Shown here one piece after another: positions 1-13,933 of a stretch of 64,000 nucleotides of DNA. The notes under the pieces were generated by a model. It was not told the DNA's origin, made no database searches, and worked only from the letters and a program-made list of their open reading frames with translations. The stretch covers positions 3,968,001 through 4,032,000 of the forward strand of contig CAVNZM010000011.1 in NCBI GenBank assembly GCA_963693365.1. Direction: 5' to 3'. Within the stretch, counting starts at the first letter, position 1. Each line of letters opens with the position of its first letter. The position numbers were made by a program, and so were the translations under genes. Origin of the DNA: Amoebidium appalachense. Lineage: Eukaryota; Ichthyosporea.

Positions 1-961
1 GGCATGGTATGACAATAATATCAAAATATGTTGCCGATATTACGTCAATATTACAGTTCTATTACACTTCTATAGCGTCTCTACCACAGAAAATCTCTAC
101 TCGCAATACATTGGCAATGGATAATTGATATTACTTCAGTATTAATTTGGTATTTTTACGATATTGGCAATAGATAATAGCCTCACAATATTGGCAATAC
201 CGCCGGGAAGTTTGCTGATGGATCCACCCACTCAGGGAGAGACGTGTACATGTTCGTGTGTACATAAATATTTCTGGTTATAGTTATGCTATTGCTATCT
301 TGTTTGTTGATCTGTGCTCTCTTTTCCTTCCTCTTTCTCCTTCCTTATTTTCTTTTCTTTCTCTCTTTGTCTTCATGTGTATAATCGTATTTCTTTTCTA
401 CTAATATATGTTAGGTAGATTTGTGTTACTTAATACGTGTTCATTGGACGGTAACACACTTAGGCTACACTTAGAATAGCATGTGTGTTTAGACTTCATT
501 AATTTACTTTAGTTTTCATGTGTTGCCGGGCTTTAACCAATCATCAAGGTTAAGTGTGATATGTCTGAGTCTTTGCAGTATGTCATAGGTTAGAACTTCC
601 TTGATGATGACACGAGTTGACCTTAACTAGTGTCTGTGTCCTATCGTGTGCGTCTCCGCGTACCGGATCTCTCTGAAAGCAATTGGTTCTTAGTGATTGG
701 TTTCTATTAGAGATAGATCTGATTTCCGACTGGTCGGAAATCATGTATGGATTGGACTTAGAGGAATTTCAGGTATTTATTCGAAGATCAGAATAAATTC
801 AGTTCAGTCGTGTCTAAACATTGATGTCTGTTGTGTACACTGCTCCGATCGTTCCGTGTTTTGTTGTTGTGTGTGTCTGTGGTGTTTTTACACTGCACCA
901 CTGTGTCTCTGCTTTCATCCCAAATACTTATACAATTTAACATGCCAACATCATTCGTTTC
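1..961. other. AT-rich stretch without a recognisable gene
   Basis: No coding pattern was recognised. The first 200 bases repeat short phrases around AATATTGGCAATA. An open frame runs into the copia fragment from 697, but its first ~90 residues look like no known domain and are rich in Cys codons from TGT repeats, so I treat them as chance. No 5' LTR matching the 3' LTR at 2791-3568 was seen, so the copia element appears 5'-truncated near 960. Confidence 0.5.
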
Positions 962-2374
962 AAGTGGATTGTGACGGAGAAGGTGCTCAACTCTGCCGGG
1001 GCTACCAAGATCAAGGGTCGACTCGTGTGGCCAAAGGCTTCACCCAGGTGTATGGAGTCGACTACGGTGACAACTCTTCCCCAGTTGTCATGTCATCATC
1101 CGTCCGTGCCCTGCTTGCTCTCGGTGTGCAGCAGGACCATGAGATTCATCAACTCGACATCAGCACTGCCTTCCTCAACAGCCCCCTCGACGAGACTCTG
1201 TACATGGAGCAGCCTCCCGGTTTCATCCTCCCCGGCAACGAACACAAGGTGTGGAAACTCAAGAAGGCTCTCTACGGACTCAAGCAGGCTTCCCTGGCTT
1301 GGTACCAGTTCTTCGACTCCATCCTGATAGCCCACGGCCTCAAACGTCTCCGTTCCGACCCGTGTGTGTACGTGCTCATCTTTCCCAACGGTGACATCAT
1401 CCGTTCTGGCAACTACGTCGATGATGCAATCATCACCTGTACCAGGCACTCCGACCTCGTCACCAAGCTCGTCCAACACATCATGAAGTCTGCTGAGTGT
1501 AAGATTGATCTACCAGACATCTTCCTCTGCACCCAGCTGCTTCACACTCCCGGCTCCCTCAAGTTGCTGCAGGCTGCATACATCAAGGACATCATCACCG
1601 ACTTCAACCTCACCGACGCCAAGCCCAAAGCCACCCCCATTCCCGTCGGTACCGTCATCATCAACGAGGACTCCCTTGCCTCCCTGCCAACCACCGTTCC
1701 CTACCGTGAACTACTCGGCCGTCTACTCTGGGTTGCTCGGTGCTCCCGGCCAGACATCTCCTATGCCATTGGCTACCTCGGTCGGTTCAGCTCCAAGCCC
1801 ACCAAAACTGCCTGGGAACTTCTCCTCCGTGTGGTTCGTTACCTCATCGGTACCATCAACCTCGGCCTTCACTACATCAAGCAGGCCCCCACCAGCAAAG
1901 CACCCATCCTTGAGTGCTACTCAGATGCTGACTTTGCTGGCTGCCCCACCACCCGTCGGTCTACCTCCGGCTACGTCATCCTCATCCAGGGCACCCCCGT
2001 CACCTTCCACTCCAAGTTGCAGACGATTACGGCAACCTCCACCACCGAGGCCGAGCTCCTGGCTCTCAACTCTGCCGTACAGGATGTCGTCTGGCACCGT
2101 GACCTCCTCAAGGAGCTGGGCTACCCTATGCACGAGCCAACCCCCGTCTACTGTGACAACCAGTCAACCATTGCCCTCGTACACTCCAACACCATCAAGC
2201 ACCGGACTAAACACATTGCTGTTCGGTACTTCAACACTAAAAGATTACATCAACAGTGGGGACGTCACCGTCACCTACGTCGACACCAAGAAGAACCTGG
2301 CCGACATCTTCACCAAGCCTCTGGCTGGTCCGGCCCATGAGGCACACTGTGCCCACCTCAGCCTCCGTGACTGA
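962..2374 (+). pseudogene. Ty1/copia-type reverse transcriptase-RNase H fragment, frameshifted
   Basis: The sequence encodes the C-terminal half of a copia polyprotein. It starts at a KW(I/V) motif (962) followed by a GRLV/VAKGFTQ block, the RT motifs LDISTAFLNS, ALYGLKQA and YVDD (YVDD near 1417-1428), then RNase H with SDADFAG, STTEAELLAL, a CDNQS motif and, at the end, LADIFTKPL. Two frame changes break it: near 1026-1033 (GRLV and VAKGFTQ lie in different frames) and near 2236-2245 (VRYFNT and LKDYINSGDV lie in different frames). Gag, protease and integrase are absent upstream. What is seen is a dead, 5'-truncated element. Family assignment rests on the copia-specific order (RT then RNase H at the end, with no integrase after it). 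Confidence 0.9.
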
Positions 2375-2790
2375 CTTTATTTCCGTCGATTTTCAGTGGG
2401 GATTACGTCTCTTTAGTATTAGATGTTTCCTTTGCTCATACTCGTCAGTGGGGACTATATCTCTTGGAATTATTTATTTAATTATTTAATTATTTATTTA
2501 ATTCTTTCTGGTCCTAATAACGGTATTAATCGTTTCATCATAATTTATATATCTTCACCACCATAACTGCTATTTTCACAACCTATTACTTTATTATCTC
2601 AGTGTGTGACCTCGAGGCAACCGTCGTCGTGTGCCTCCTCTTCTTCCCGGTTTTGTCTTCTTCTTCCCACATCAAGGATTTTCGGTTTGCATCCTCGAGT
2701 GGGGAGACTTCTGTGTGACGGCCCCGTGTGTTCCATCTACCGTCACATCAACAGACACGAGAACACAAACTTCAACCCCTTGAGTGGGGA

Positions 2791-3568
2791 TGTTGAAATA
2801 GACATAGACAGCAAGAGTTTGAAGTATGTATGTGTCTTAGCTTTGTTTGTATTCGTGTCTGCTTTTCTCTTTGTGCTTTTGGTCTTTTCTCTCTCTCTCT
2901 CTCCCCCCCCCCCCCCCCCCCCCCCGTATCTCTCTCTCTCCCTCCCGTGTTCCTGTGTGCATAGATATCTTGAGATCTGGGCACACCTGGCTCACTTGCC
3001 TGATAAGAACTTATTGTATTCCATTTCTGTTTGCTCTCCTCAGTTTTTCTGAATAGTAGCGTGATTGGTTAGCTATAGTCGTTGTCTTTGTGCTTTTGTT
3101 CAAGCAGTGATAGCTCACCAATAGACGCGAGTAAGTACACTCGTAGATTGTGTTGTGCATTCCTGTTCAGTACGTTTAATCATAGACGTGTTATGATTGG
3201 ACATTTTGTTTCTGTATGGTATGTGTCTCGAGATAAGATATCTTCTCTCTAAAGAGTGTCATCTATTAGGAAACATATGTATTTAGACGAGTTTCTTTAT
3301 AGAGACAAGTATAAATATATATTTGAATTGATAGTGACAAGTTGTCTGTATTACTTAATTTATTTAAGTAGTGTTTTGAGACTTCTGCTGGGTCAGAAGG
3401 TAGAATAGCGTATGCTATAGTGGAATGTAGTTCTCTATCATTCGGAAGAGCTGATTGGTTCCTTTTCTGTATTTTTGATAAGATGAATATTTGGCCCGGT
3501 ACAAAAGGGCTCGAGAGAGATCAATAAACTTCAGTTGTTGTTTCAAAATCTTTCATGTATCGTCAACA
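2791..3568 (+). repeat. 3' long terminal repeat of the copia element
   Basis: It begins TGTTGAAATAG directly after a purine tract (AGTGGGGA, 2783-2790) and ends GTCAACA, so the termini are the inverted TGTTG/CAACA expected of copia LTRs. Inside are a TATA-like TATAAATATA near 3310 and an AATAAA at 3523-3528, about 40 bases from the end, plus a (CT)n/(C)n microsatellite at 2884-2960. The partner 5' LTR is not visible, so the boundary calls rest on termini and position. Confidence 0.7.
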
Positions 3569-3659
3569 ACTCCGATTGCCCTCTCATTATTGTGTTGGTC
3601 GTGTTTCTACATGACACCTCTGTGCACTCTGCTTGCCGTAGACATAAGTATAGTCCCGT

Positions 3660-4049
3660 AGAATTATACAAAATAACAACGTGTGTGTACGTGTGTATGT
3701 GGGGGGAGGAGGGGAGGGGGGGGGGGGAGGGGGGAAGGGTGAATGTGTGTGTGTGGGTGTGGGTGTGTTTGGGGGCAGCAGTGGAGGGGGGTGGGGGGTG
3801 TTTGGGTGGGTGGGTGGGCGGGTGTATTTGGGAGGATTTGGGAGGCGGGGGAAGGGGGAGGGGGGGGGGAGGAAGAGGGGTGGGGAAAGGAAGGGGGTGG
3901 GGTTGGGGTTGGGGTTGGGGGGGGGGGGGGGGGGGGAGGGCAGGTATGAGTGCGTGATGACTTTTACCACTGAAGATTTTCATGGCAGTAGTGTTGGAAG
4001 GTTGAAGAGGAGGGAGGGATGGCGGGAGGAGAGGGGGGGGGGGGGGGGG

Positions 4050-4056
<7 letters not shown>
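3660..4056. repeat. G-rich low-complexity tract
   Basis: The stretch is made of G runs, GGT/GGGT and GGTTGG repeats, ending in an uninterrupted poly-G run around 4030-4058. Long open frames here on both strands (poly-Gly, poly-Pro) are composition artefacts. The poly-G run is the left edge of duplicated block copy 1. Confidence 0.85.
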
Positions 4057-8138
<4,082 letters not shown>

Positions 8139-8638
8139 NNNNNNNNNNNNNNNNNNNNNNNNNNNNNNNNNNNNNNNNNNNNNNNNNNNNNNNNNNNNNN
8201 NNNNNNNNNNNNNNNNNNNNNNNNNNNNNNNNNNNNNNNNNNNNNNNNNNNNNNNNNNNNNNNNNNNNNNNNNNNNNNNNNNNNNNNNNNNNNNNNNNNN
8301 NNNNNNNNNNNNNNNNNNNNNNNNNNNNNNNNNNNNNNNNNNNNNNNNNNNNNNNNNNNNNNNNNNNNNNNNNNNNNNNNNNNNNNNNNNNNNNNNNNNN
8401 NNNNNNNNNNNNNNNNNNNNNNNNNNNNNNNNNNNNNNNNNNNNNNNNNNNNNNNNNNNNNNNNNNNNNNNNNNNNNNNNNNNNNNNNNNNNNNNNNNNN
8501 NNNNNNNNNNNNNNNNNNNNNNNNNNNNNNNNNNNNNNNNNNNNNNNNNNNNNNNNNNNNNNNNNNNNNNNNNNNNNNNNNNNNNNNNNNNNNNNNNNNN
8601 NNNNNNNNNNNNNNNNNNNNNNNNNNNNNNNNNNNNNN
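8139..8638. other. Assembly gap (500 N)
   Basis: Exactly 500 unknown bases. The left side is nuclear (duplicated block copy 1) and the right side is mitochondrial-type sequence. The join across the gap is therefore unproven. Confidence 0.99.
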
Positions 8639-8778
8639 GAGATAATATCGGAGTGTTAGTAACACCCGGATCTAATAGATTAAATCTCTTGATGATTGCG
8701 TGAGCCGTATGCGATGAAAGTCGCACGTACGGTTCTTGGAAGTTCGATCTAATGTAAATTAGATTATACTTCGTGAAC
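8639..8778 (+). ncRNA. 3' end of a group II intron in mitochondrial LSU rRNA
   Basis: Positions 8702-8735 form a 34-nt domain V hairpin: it opens GAGCCG, has the GAAA tetraloop between GCGAU/GUCGC-type arms, and closes CGGTTC. The following hairpin (about 8739-8772) pairs GAAGT with ACTTC and has an unpaired A on the 3' side, as expected for domain VI with its branch point. The intron ends just before the conserved LSU sequence AACAGGCTGAT. Its 5' part lies in the gap or is missing. Confidence 0.85.
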
Positions 8779-8835
8779 AGGCTGATCTGAGCTAAGAGTC
8801 CATATCGCAGCTTAGGTTTGGCACCTTGATATCGG

Positions 8836-9537
8836 GGTGAAGAAATAGTAATATTTCTGTAGAACAGAACTGTATGCTGGGATTTCCTAAAGCCACAAGT
8901 ACTCATTTAAATTTGTCCTATTCTTATCGAACCCATTTAAGTAGTGAAAATCTTGAGGATGAACAATGGACAATCAGCAGGAAACCAACGTAATTAATAT
9001 ACTAGTAGGATCCTCAACGACTATACGTTCTGTCTCAATATTATTATTGAGTGATAATATAGTCTGAACAAACTGGGAAACCGTTTAAAGAATATGTACA
9101 TATTCTTTCTTTGTATATTATTTGTCTTCTTAAAGTTGGTGCGTGAGCAGGTACATAGTACCAAGCTAGCTTAGGCTGAGAGCCTGCGCACTAATTAGAA
9201 AAGCTACTTAAAGACAAATAGTTTACAAAGTAACTATCCGCGATTGAAAACCCAAAGTTGAGGTTAAACAGGGTGAATTGTCAAGAAAGACTAAATAATT
9301 ATTTAATTACATGTCAACTTGCAGCGAAGCCTATGGAAAAGGAATAACGTACATAGGAACGTTCAACGACTAGGATGTGAGGATTTTCTACTCTAAATTC
9401 ATTTGAACTAAGAGGACCAATAATCATCCCACGAGCGCCCTGCAACAATTATTATATAGATTGTTGAAGACATAGTCTGGACCACAATGAAAATTGTGGA
9501 AATAAGGATAAAGAGCCTTATGATAACACATTCGGTC
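8836..9537 (+). ncRNA. Group I intron region (two possible cores) in LSU rRNA
   Basis: A first core has AATCAGCAGGAAACCAA (P4/P6 side), then TCAACGACTATACG near 9015 pairing with TATAGTC near 9060 as P7. A second core-like region follows: TTGCAGCGAAGCC near 9320, GTTCAACGACTAGG near 9362 and GAAGACATAGTCTGG near 9467. One insertion point holding two cores would suggest a twin or nested intron, or one intron with a duplicated core. No open endonuclease frame was seen. Confidence 0.6.
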
Positions 9538-9614
9538 GGCTAATCTCATCCTTCTGGTGCAGAAGCTAGAAAGGGTTCTACTGTTCGTAGATTAAAGAGG
9601 TACTTGAGCTGGGT

Positions 9615-10104
9615 CAACGTGAGCCCAGATATAAATGGAGAGTTTAATTTGCCATATATATATTAAAAACTTCGCTATATGCTGGAACAACCTAAAACTT
9701 TAAGTACTCTCTAAGAGTGATAATCTTAAATATACAACTTTGTTATTTGGTACCTAGTCGTCACAATAACAAAGTACAACAGCTCTCGACACAGAGAGCC
9801 CTCTACACAGAGAGCTCTTTACACAGAGAGCAGGTCAATCAGCAGGAAACCAAATCTTACATGTGTAACAAAGTAGGATCCTCAGAGATCACACGCGAAG
9901 TAAGATAAATAATCTATTTATTCTTAAAGATATGATCCATATTTGTAAAATTAACCTTACTCATACAAGGTTAATTTGTAAAATTCAAACTACTTTAATG
10001 CGAGTACTATACGAGCTTGTCGTCGTATGATGACAAGAGCATAAGACTTTTCTCTTAGCGAGAAGACTCTACTGAGACTCTAGTTCGAATTTGTAATTTT
10101 ACAG
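9615..10104 (+). ncRNA. Group I intron in LSU rRNA after GAGCTGGGT
   Basis: The core again shows AATCAGCAGGAAACCAA (about 9838) and GGATCCTCAGAGATCAC (about 9880), with a later AAAGATATGATCC segment. It sits at a conserved LSU site used by introns. Three direct repeats of ACAGAGAGC lie at 9789-9832. A palindromic mobile hairpin is inserted near the 3' part (9942-9985). No homing endonuclease frame was seen. Confidence 0.65.
9942..9985. repeat. Mitochondrial palindromic element, copy 1
   Basis: Perfect 11-bp inverted repeat AAATTAACCTT / AAGGTTAATTT around the loop ACTCATAC, flanked by TTGTAA and TTGTAAAA. Two further copies, in opposite orientation and with a slightly different stem, lie at 10596-10635 and 11536-11575. 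Confidence 0.8.
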
Positions 10105-10345
10105 GTAATGTCAATACGTTGTGAAACAGTATTTTTTCCATCTTCTAGCCACTTCTTGATATCTATTCCCAAAGATTTCTTTGTACGAAAGGATCAGAAA
10201 TCTGCAGCCTATGGTGTATCAATTATGGATAACATCTGTACAGTTGAGTAGCCACGCTGTAATAGAGTAGATCTGAAATCATCTCAAGATCGAAACTATG
10301 GGATTGAAGATATCTGATAGCGTTCTGTTGATAAGGCTACAGGTG

Positions 10346-10472
10346 TTAGATTTTTAACGATTTTAGCTTAGTAGTACGGAACTATTAACGTAGTTCATAA
10401 TGAAGCTATTTACGTAGTTCATTGCTTCAGCTATGCTTTCAATAATTTTATGAGACTATTATGTCTCGATCC
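10346..10472 (+). other. Mitochondrial spacer
   Basis: Between the LSU rRNA end and tRNA-Leu. It contains the near-repeats TTAACGTAGTTCAT and TTTACGTAGTTCAT (about 10385-10420). No gene recognised. Confidence 0.5.
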
Positions 10473-10555
10473 ATCTCTGTGGCGAAATTGGTTATACGCA
10501 ACGATTTTAAAGATCGTCCTCCTTTGGAGATGTGAGTTCGAGTCTCACCAGAGAT
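10473..10555 (+). tRNA. trnL: tRNA-Leu (anticodon UAA), mitochondrial
   Basis: Acceptor arms ATCTCTG and CAGAGAT pair fully. The anticodon stem ACGAT/ATCGT encloses the loop TTTAAAG with anticodon TAA. A long variable arm follows (CTCC/GGAG) and a T arm GTGAG-TTCGAGT-CTCAC. The long variable arm and the anticodon both indicate leucine. Confidence 0.92.
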
Positions 10556-10595
10556 ACAGATAGCTTTCCGACTGTAGCTTAAACAGCATCGACTC

Positions 10596-10635
10596 TACAA
10601 ATTCACCTTGTATGAGTAAGGAGAATTTTACAAAA
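10596..10635. repeat. Mitochondrial palindromic element, copy 2
   Basis: Holds CACCTTGTATGAGTAAGGAG with flanking AAATT/AATTTT arms, identical over its core to copy 3 and inverted relative to copy 1. It lies between tRNA-Leu and cox2. Confidence 0.8.
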
Positions 10636-10724
10636 GACCAGATACCCATAAGAACATCATTAGGTCCCCCTCCTCTTTGGGTTTCAATACAACTCTAAGA
10701 TGGCTCAAGCAGGAAAGAATGAAG

Positions 10725-12630
10725 ATGTTAACAATATTAAATAAAGTAATAGCATTATGAGATGTGGCACATCCATATCAAATAAATTTTCAAGATGCAG
10801 GTTCATCATTAGCAGAAGAGATTATCTTCTTCCACGATAAATTATTTTTTTATCAAATAATAGTATTAACTGTGGTATTATGAATGTTAGCTAACATTGT
10901 AATAAAATATCATAGAACAATATTAATGTATAAATATGCGACACATGGGACATGATTAGAAATCGTATGAACTATTACACCAGCATTAATCTTAATCATT
11001 ATTGCATTCCCATCGTTCAAATTATTGTATTTAATGGATGAAGTAATTGATCCAGCTATTACAATCAAAGCAGTGGGTGATCATAGAGGTGGCCCCAAAT
11101 CCTATGAATTAAATAAAATAAGAGATACCACAGGCATAACATCCTGGGGTCAAAGAAATAGTATTTTTGGATACGAAGCTAAAGTGGGATTTAATTAATG
11201 AAATCCCTGATACATAAACGTGCATTTCACACTAGAGTAAAAGCCATTAATCGTGTAGGTCCTCATAATTCCGATGTATTATCAGTAGTAATAGGTTCTT
11301 TATTAGGTGACGCATATGCGAGCAGAAGAACTATTAATGGTACAAGAATATGTTATAGACAAAGTATAATTCATAAAGATTATCTTTTTTGATTATATCA
11401 GTTTTTCTGAACTAGAGGATATTGCTCTAATTTAGAGCCTAGAATATACACTAGATAAATAAAGAATAAAATATATTACGGATATGAATTTAACACCTAT
11501 ACATTTAGAAGTTTGAATTGAGTACACGAATTGTTTTACAAATTCACCTTGTATGAGTAAGGAGAATTTTACAAAAAGAGTTTAAAGATAATCCATGCCG
11601 AATTAGAAAGGTATATTACACCATTAGCATTAGCTGTTTGAATAATGGACGATGGAGGATGAACATCTTATGGAGTTAGATTATCTACCAACAGTTTTAG
11701 TTATGAAGAAGTATTGATTTTAACTAATATTCTTAAGAATAAATTTCACTTAGATTGTACAATTCAAAAGATCTGGATTAAGAATAAATATTCTATCTAT
11801 ATAAAAATAAATTCAATGCCTACTCTAAAAAAACTCGTATTACCGTATTTACATTCTTCTATGCACTATAAATTAGGATTATAAATATTTAGCTTTAAAA
11901 AGTATTAAAGTTCTCTTAACTGTGGATTTAACTTTAGATGATATCTAAGATAAAGCCACTCATATATATAGGATAGTCGTGAGATAAATAGACTGAATAG
12001 CAAATAGTGTATTTATCTCTAAGTTTCCGACAGGATTCTTAAAGGAAGTCGTTACTATTTCCTTTGGCGACACGAGTGAAAACAGTTAACATTCTATTAT
12101 CAATAAGTATCTAGATAATAGAACAAGACTGTCGGTAGGTAGTTTATTTCTTTTTGCCTGTCGCAACAGACTGGGTCACTTGTGGGTGTCAATTTATTTG
12201 ATGCTTAATGTACAGTCGATCGCACCAATGATACTGATCGTATGAGTACTCGGATTATATCGTAGATAAAGACACTAATGCATCGTTAGCGTTTGATTCT
12301 TACATGGTACCTACTGAGGATTTAGAATTAGGAGACTTCCGTTTATTAGAAGTGGATAACCAAGTGGTATTACCAATTCATACACATATACGTGTGATTG
12401 TAACAGCAGCTGATGTAATACACAGTTGAGCAGTACCAGCATTAGGAGTGAAAATAGATGGAATTCCTGGAAGACTTAACGGAACATCTTTCTTAATTAA
12501 AAGAGAAGGATTATATTATGGACAGTGTTCTGAAATTTGCGGGGCCAACCACGGATTCATGCCAATCGCGGTAAGAGCCGTTAATCTTACTGACTATATT
12601 AGCTGAGTAGAATCCCAACTTGCTGAATAA
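10725..12630 (+). CDS. cox2: Cytochrome c oxidase subunit II, split by a group I intron
   Basis: Exon 1 is 10725-11078 and exon 2 is 12223-12630; together they give 253 residues with TGA read as Trp, the usual size for COX2. Exon 1 carries the two N-terminal membrane helices, including [12 protein letters not shown] and the [16 protein letters not shown] segment. Exon 2 opens HQWYWSYEYSDY, the conserved aromatic region, and holds the CuA ligands in [12 protein letters not shown] with the upstream His in DVIHSWAVP. The joint KAVG|HQWYW is exactly what the family shows. The protein is a core electron-transfer subunit of respiratory complex IV. The ATG at 10725 is the first that keeps the conserved LWDVAHP frame with a short leader. 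No frameshift or stop interrupts the exons. Confidence 0.93.
11198..11884 (+). pseudogene. LAGLIDADG homing endonuclease, interrupted
   Basis: Read with TGA as Trp, one frame carries [15 protein letters not shown] (first LAGLIDADG helix region) and later [20 protein letters not shown], the typical second motif, ending at TAA 11882-11884. Two TAA codons break the frame. One is at 11456-11458; the other comes from the palindromic element at 11536-11575, which is inserted in frame. The protein would normally cut intron-less cox2 alleles and spread the intron; as written it is unlikely to be made whole. Confidence 0.8.
11536..11575. repeat. Mitochondrial palindromic element, copy 3, inside the endonuclease frame
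   Basis: Core identical to copy 2 (CACCTTGTATGAGTAAGGAG). It lies in the middle of the LAGLIDADG frame, keeps the downstream frame and adds a TAA stop, so it looks like a later insertion into that gene. Confidence 0.8.
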
Positions 12631-12640
12631 TTATTATCTT

Positions 12641-12984
12641 ATTAACATCCTTACCTCTCCATGTTGAGAGGCGGGAGATTAATGTAACCACTTTGGTCTC
12701 TTGTCAATGGCTTAAAAATGCACACAAAGCTGAAATGGTGCGCCTATAATACCTAATACCCCCCAGAGGCTACCTAACCGGGAGAGTATACTACCATTTA
12801 GTTAGAGCTTACTATTGAAATTACTCACTAATGGAGCTTAAGAAAAGAAATAAAGTTTATAGGAAAATCACTAAATTTTACTTGAAAATAAGATGCATGT
12901 AACAACTTTTGTAATTCATCAATGACTTAAAAATACACACAAAATTTAAGAGGTTTAGCTCGAATACCTAGCTCTCGTAACTTA
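12641..12984. other. Junction region with a diverged direct duplication
   Basis: No gene. Two diverged copies of a ~70-base segment lie about 205 bases apart: TCAATGGCTTAAAAATGCAC (from about 12704) and TCAATGACTTAAAAATACAC (from about 12918), each followed by an AATACCTA motif. A short hairpin CCTCTCCATGTTGAGAGG sits at about 12651-12668. The change from mitochondrial to nuclear DNA happens in this interval. Confidence 0.5.
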
Positions 12985-13385
12985 GGGCCTGTTTGGCAAC
13001 GCGGGTTAGTGTAATCTGGATTTCGGGGGGATATCTGGATATCAAAATCGAGATCCAGATTATGCTGCAGAATCCGGATCTCAGCCGAAACCTGGGTTAA
13101 GCCGGGTAGATAACCCATGGATGCCAAACAGCCCACGTACGATTTCGGGTTAGATTTGCTCTGCTGTTCATGGAAACGACCGGCCATTCCATTCCATTGA
13201 GCCTTTTTAAGGCTCTTGCCTCCCGAATCAAGTTTCCTGAGTGAGAGGCTAAGAAAATCGTCTACAACGAACTTGCTTTCTTCTCCCGTAAATCTCATAC
13301 GTGTCTTTTCAACCGCCTCAGTCGACGGTTTGGCTGACTGTGGGGGACTGTCACTCTGTGATTCGATGTTGAGGTTTGCAGGCAT
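12985..13385 (-). CDS. Myb/SANT-like protein fragment of the Harbinger-type element
   Basis: From ATG at 13385 the frame reads about 130 residues before crossing the element's left terminus and stopping outside it at 12927. Around residues 28-80 it has the tryptophan/aromatic spacing of a Myb/SANT-like (MADF-type) DNA-binding domain (RMRFTGEESKFVVDDFLSL, then KAQWNGMAGRFHEQ). Harbinger elements normally encode such a protein beside the DDE nuclease. Reading out through the terminal repeat suggests the true C-terminus was lost by internal deletion. Confidence 0.5.
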
Positions 13386-13933
13386 CTTGTCGGTTCAAAC
13401 AAGATTATCTACAAGTGTACTGTGCTACTGGAAGACTCGGGCTGGACGGCCGCAGAGGGTAGGAAAAGAATGAGAAGTGAGGTGCGTGTCTGTTTTTATA
13501 ACGTTCCCCACGTGCAAGTCCGTGCGTTGGTGCAGGTGTCGCAGTTCAAGGCACAGCTGTCGCAGCCCACTCAGTATCCACATGCTGCCAGCAACGGAAG
13601 TTTGGTTTGGCGCCCTTTCAACAATTCTTTTTTGGCCACTTCAAACTATCGACGATTGGTGCAAAAGGACACCATATATAGTTCCATAAAATGAACATTC
13701 ATTGGGTCGGACATTCAGGACCTGAAAGGATTTCGCGCTAATCCACCTCCCGAGGTGGATTAGTGGAATCCAGATTACGGCCATGTCCGAGGGGTTTGAA
13801 ACCCAGATTTACGTGACCGGATCTGGCCGTCTGTTTGGCAGCGGCTGGATTTTGAGATTTGGATTTAGCGCTAAACCCAAAATCGCCCGTAATCCGGATT
13901 TAGGACCCTAAACCCGGGTTGCCAAACAGGCCC
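12985..13933. mobile_element. PIF/Harbinger-type element with 23-bp terminal inverted repeats
   Basis: The left end GGGCCTGTTTGGCAACGCGG and the right end are inverted copies, 22 of 23 bases matching. Both sides carry a TTA trinucleotide (12982-12984 and 13934-13936), the target duplication typical of PIF/Harbinger elements. At 949 bp there is no room for a transposase, so the copy is non-autonomous. It keeps a Myb/SANT-like frame (next entry). Pairs such as GTAATCTGGAT and its complement recur inside both ends. Confidence 0.82.

Larger units (their letters stand above)
8779..10345 (+). rRNA. rnl: Mitochondrial large-subunit rRNA, 3' part, split by introns
   Basis: Three exon pieces match conserved LSU domain V-VI sequences. 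Piece 1 (about 8779-8835) contains AGGCTGATCTGAG and GAGTCCATATCG then GGTTTGGCACCT. Piece 2 (about 9538-9614) contains CTAATCTCATCC and ends GAGCTGGGT. Piece 3 (about 10105-10345) holds the ACGTTGTGAAACAGT block and the sarcin-ricin-type loop in variant form (TTGTACGAAAGGATCAG). Order and spacing follow bacterial 23S rRNA. Intron edges are approximate, placed by exon homology. The 5' part of the gene is not in the window. Confidence 0.85.
11079..12222 (+). ncRNA. Group I intron in cox2 between AVG and HQWYW
   Basis: The 1144-base insert separates the two cox2 exons at a highly conserved site. It carries a LAGLIDADG-type reading frame in its 5' part and, after 11885, a structured AT-rich region with pairing segments such as GACTGTCGG/CCTGTC near 12127-12166. 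Intron class is inferred from the encoded endonuclease and the general look of the 3' region; exact core helices were not resolved. Confidence 0.65.
8639..12640 (+). other. Mitochondrial-type DNA block in nuclear context
   Basis: Base composition drops to strongly AT-rich and simple repeats disappear. The block holds, in order, the end of a group II intron, the 3' part of LSU rRNA with group I introns, tRNA-Leu(UAA) and a split cox2, all on the plus strand. TGA codons occur at conserved Trp positions of cox2 (for example HQWYWSYEY is written with two TGA). Cox2 exons are intact, so the DNA is either a recent nuclear insertion or a scaffold chimera. The left edge is the gap; the right edge lies between the cox2 stop (12630) and about 12700, with no gap. 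Confidence 0.85.

Noticed and set aside
1-700. Possible 5' LTR of the copia element
   Set aside because: No segment matches the 3' LTR at 2791-3568; the faint AATAAATTCAGTTCAG resemblance near 792 is too short.
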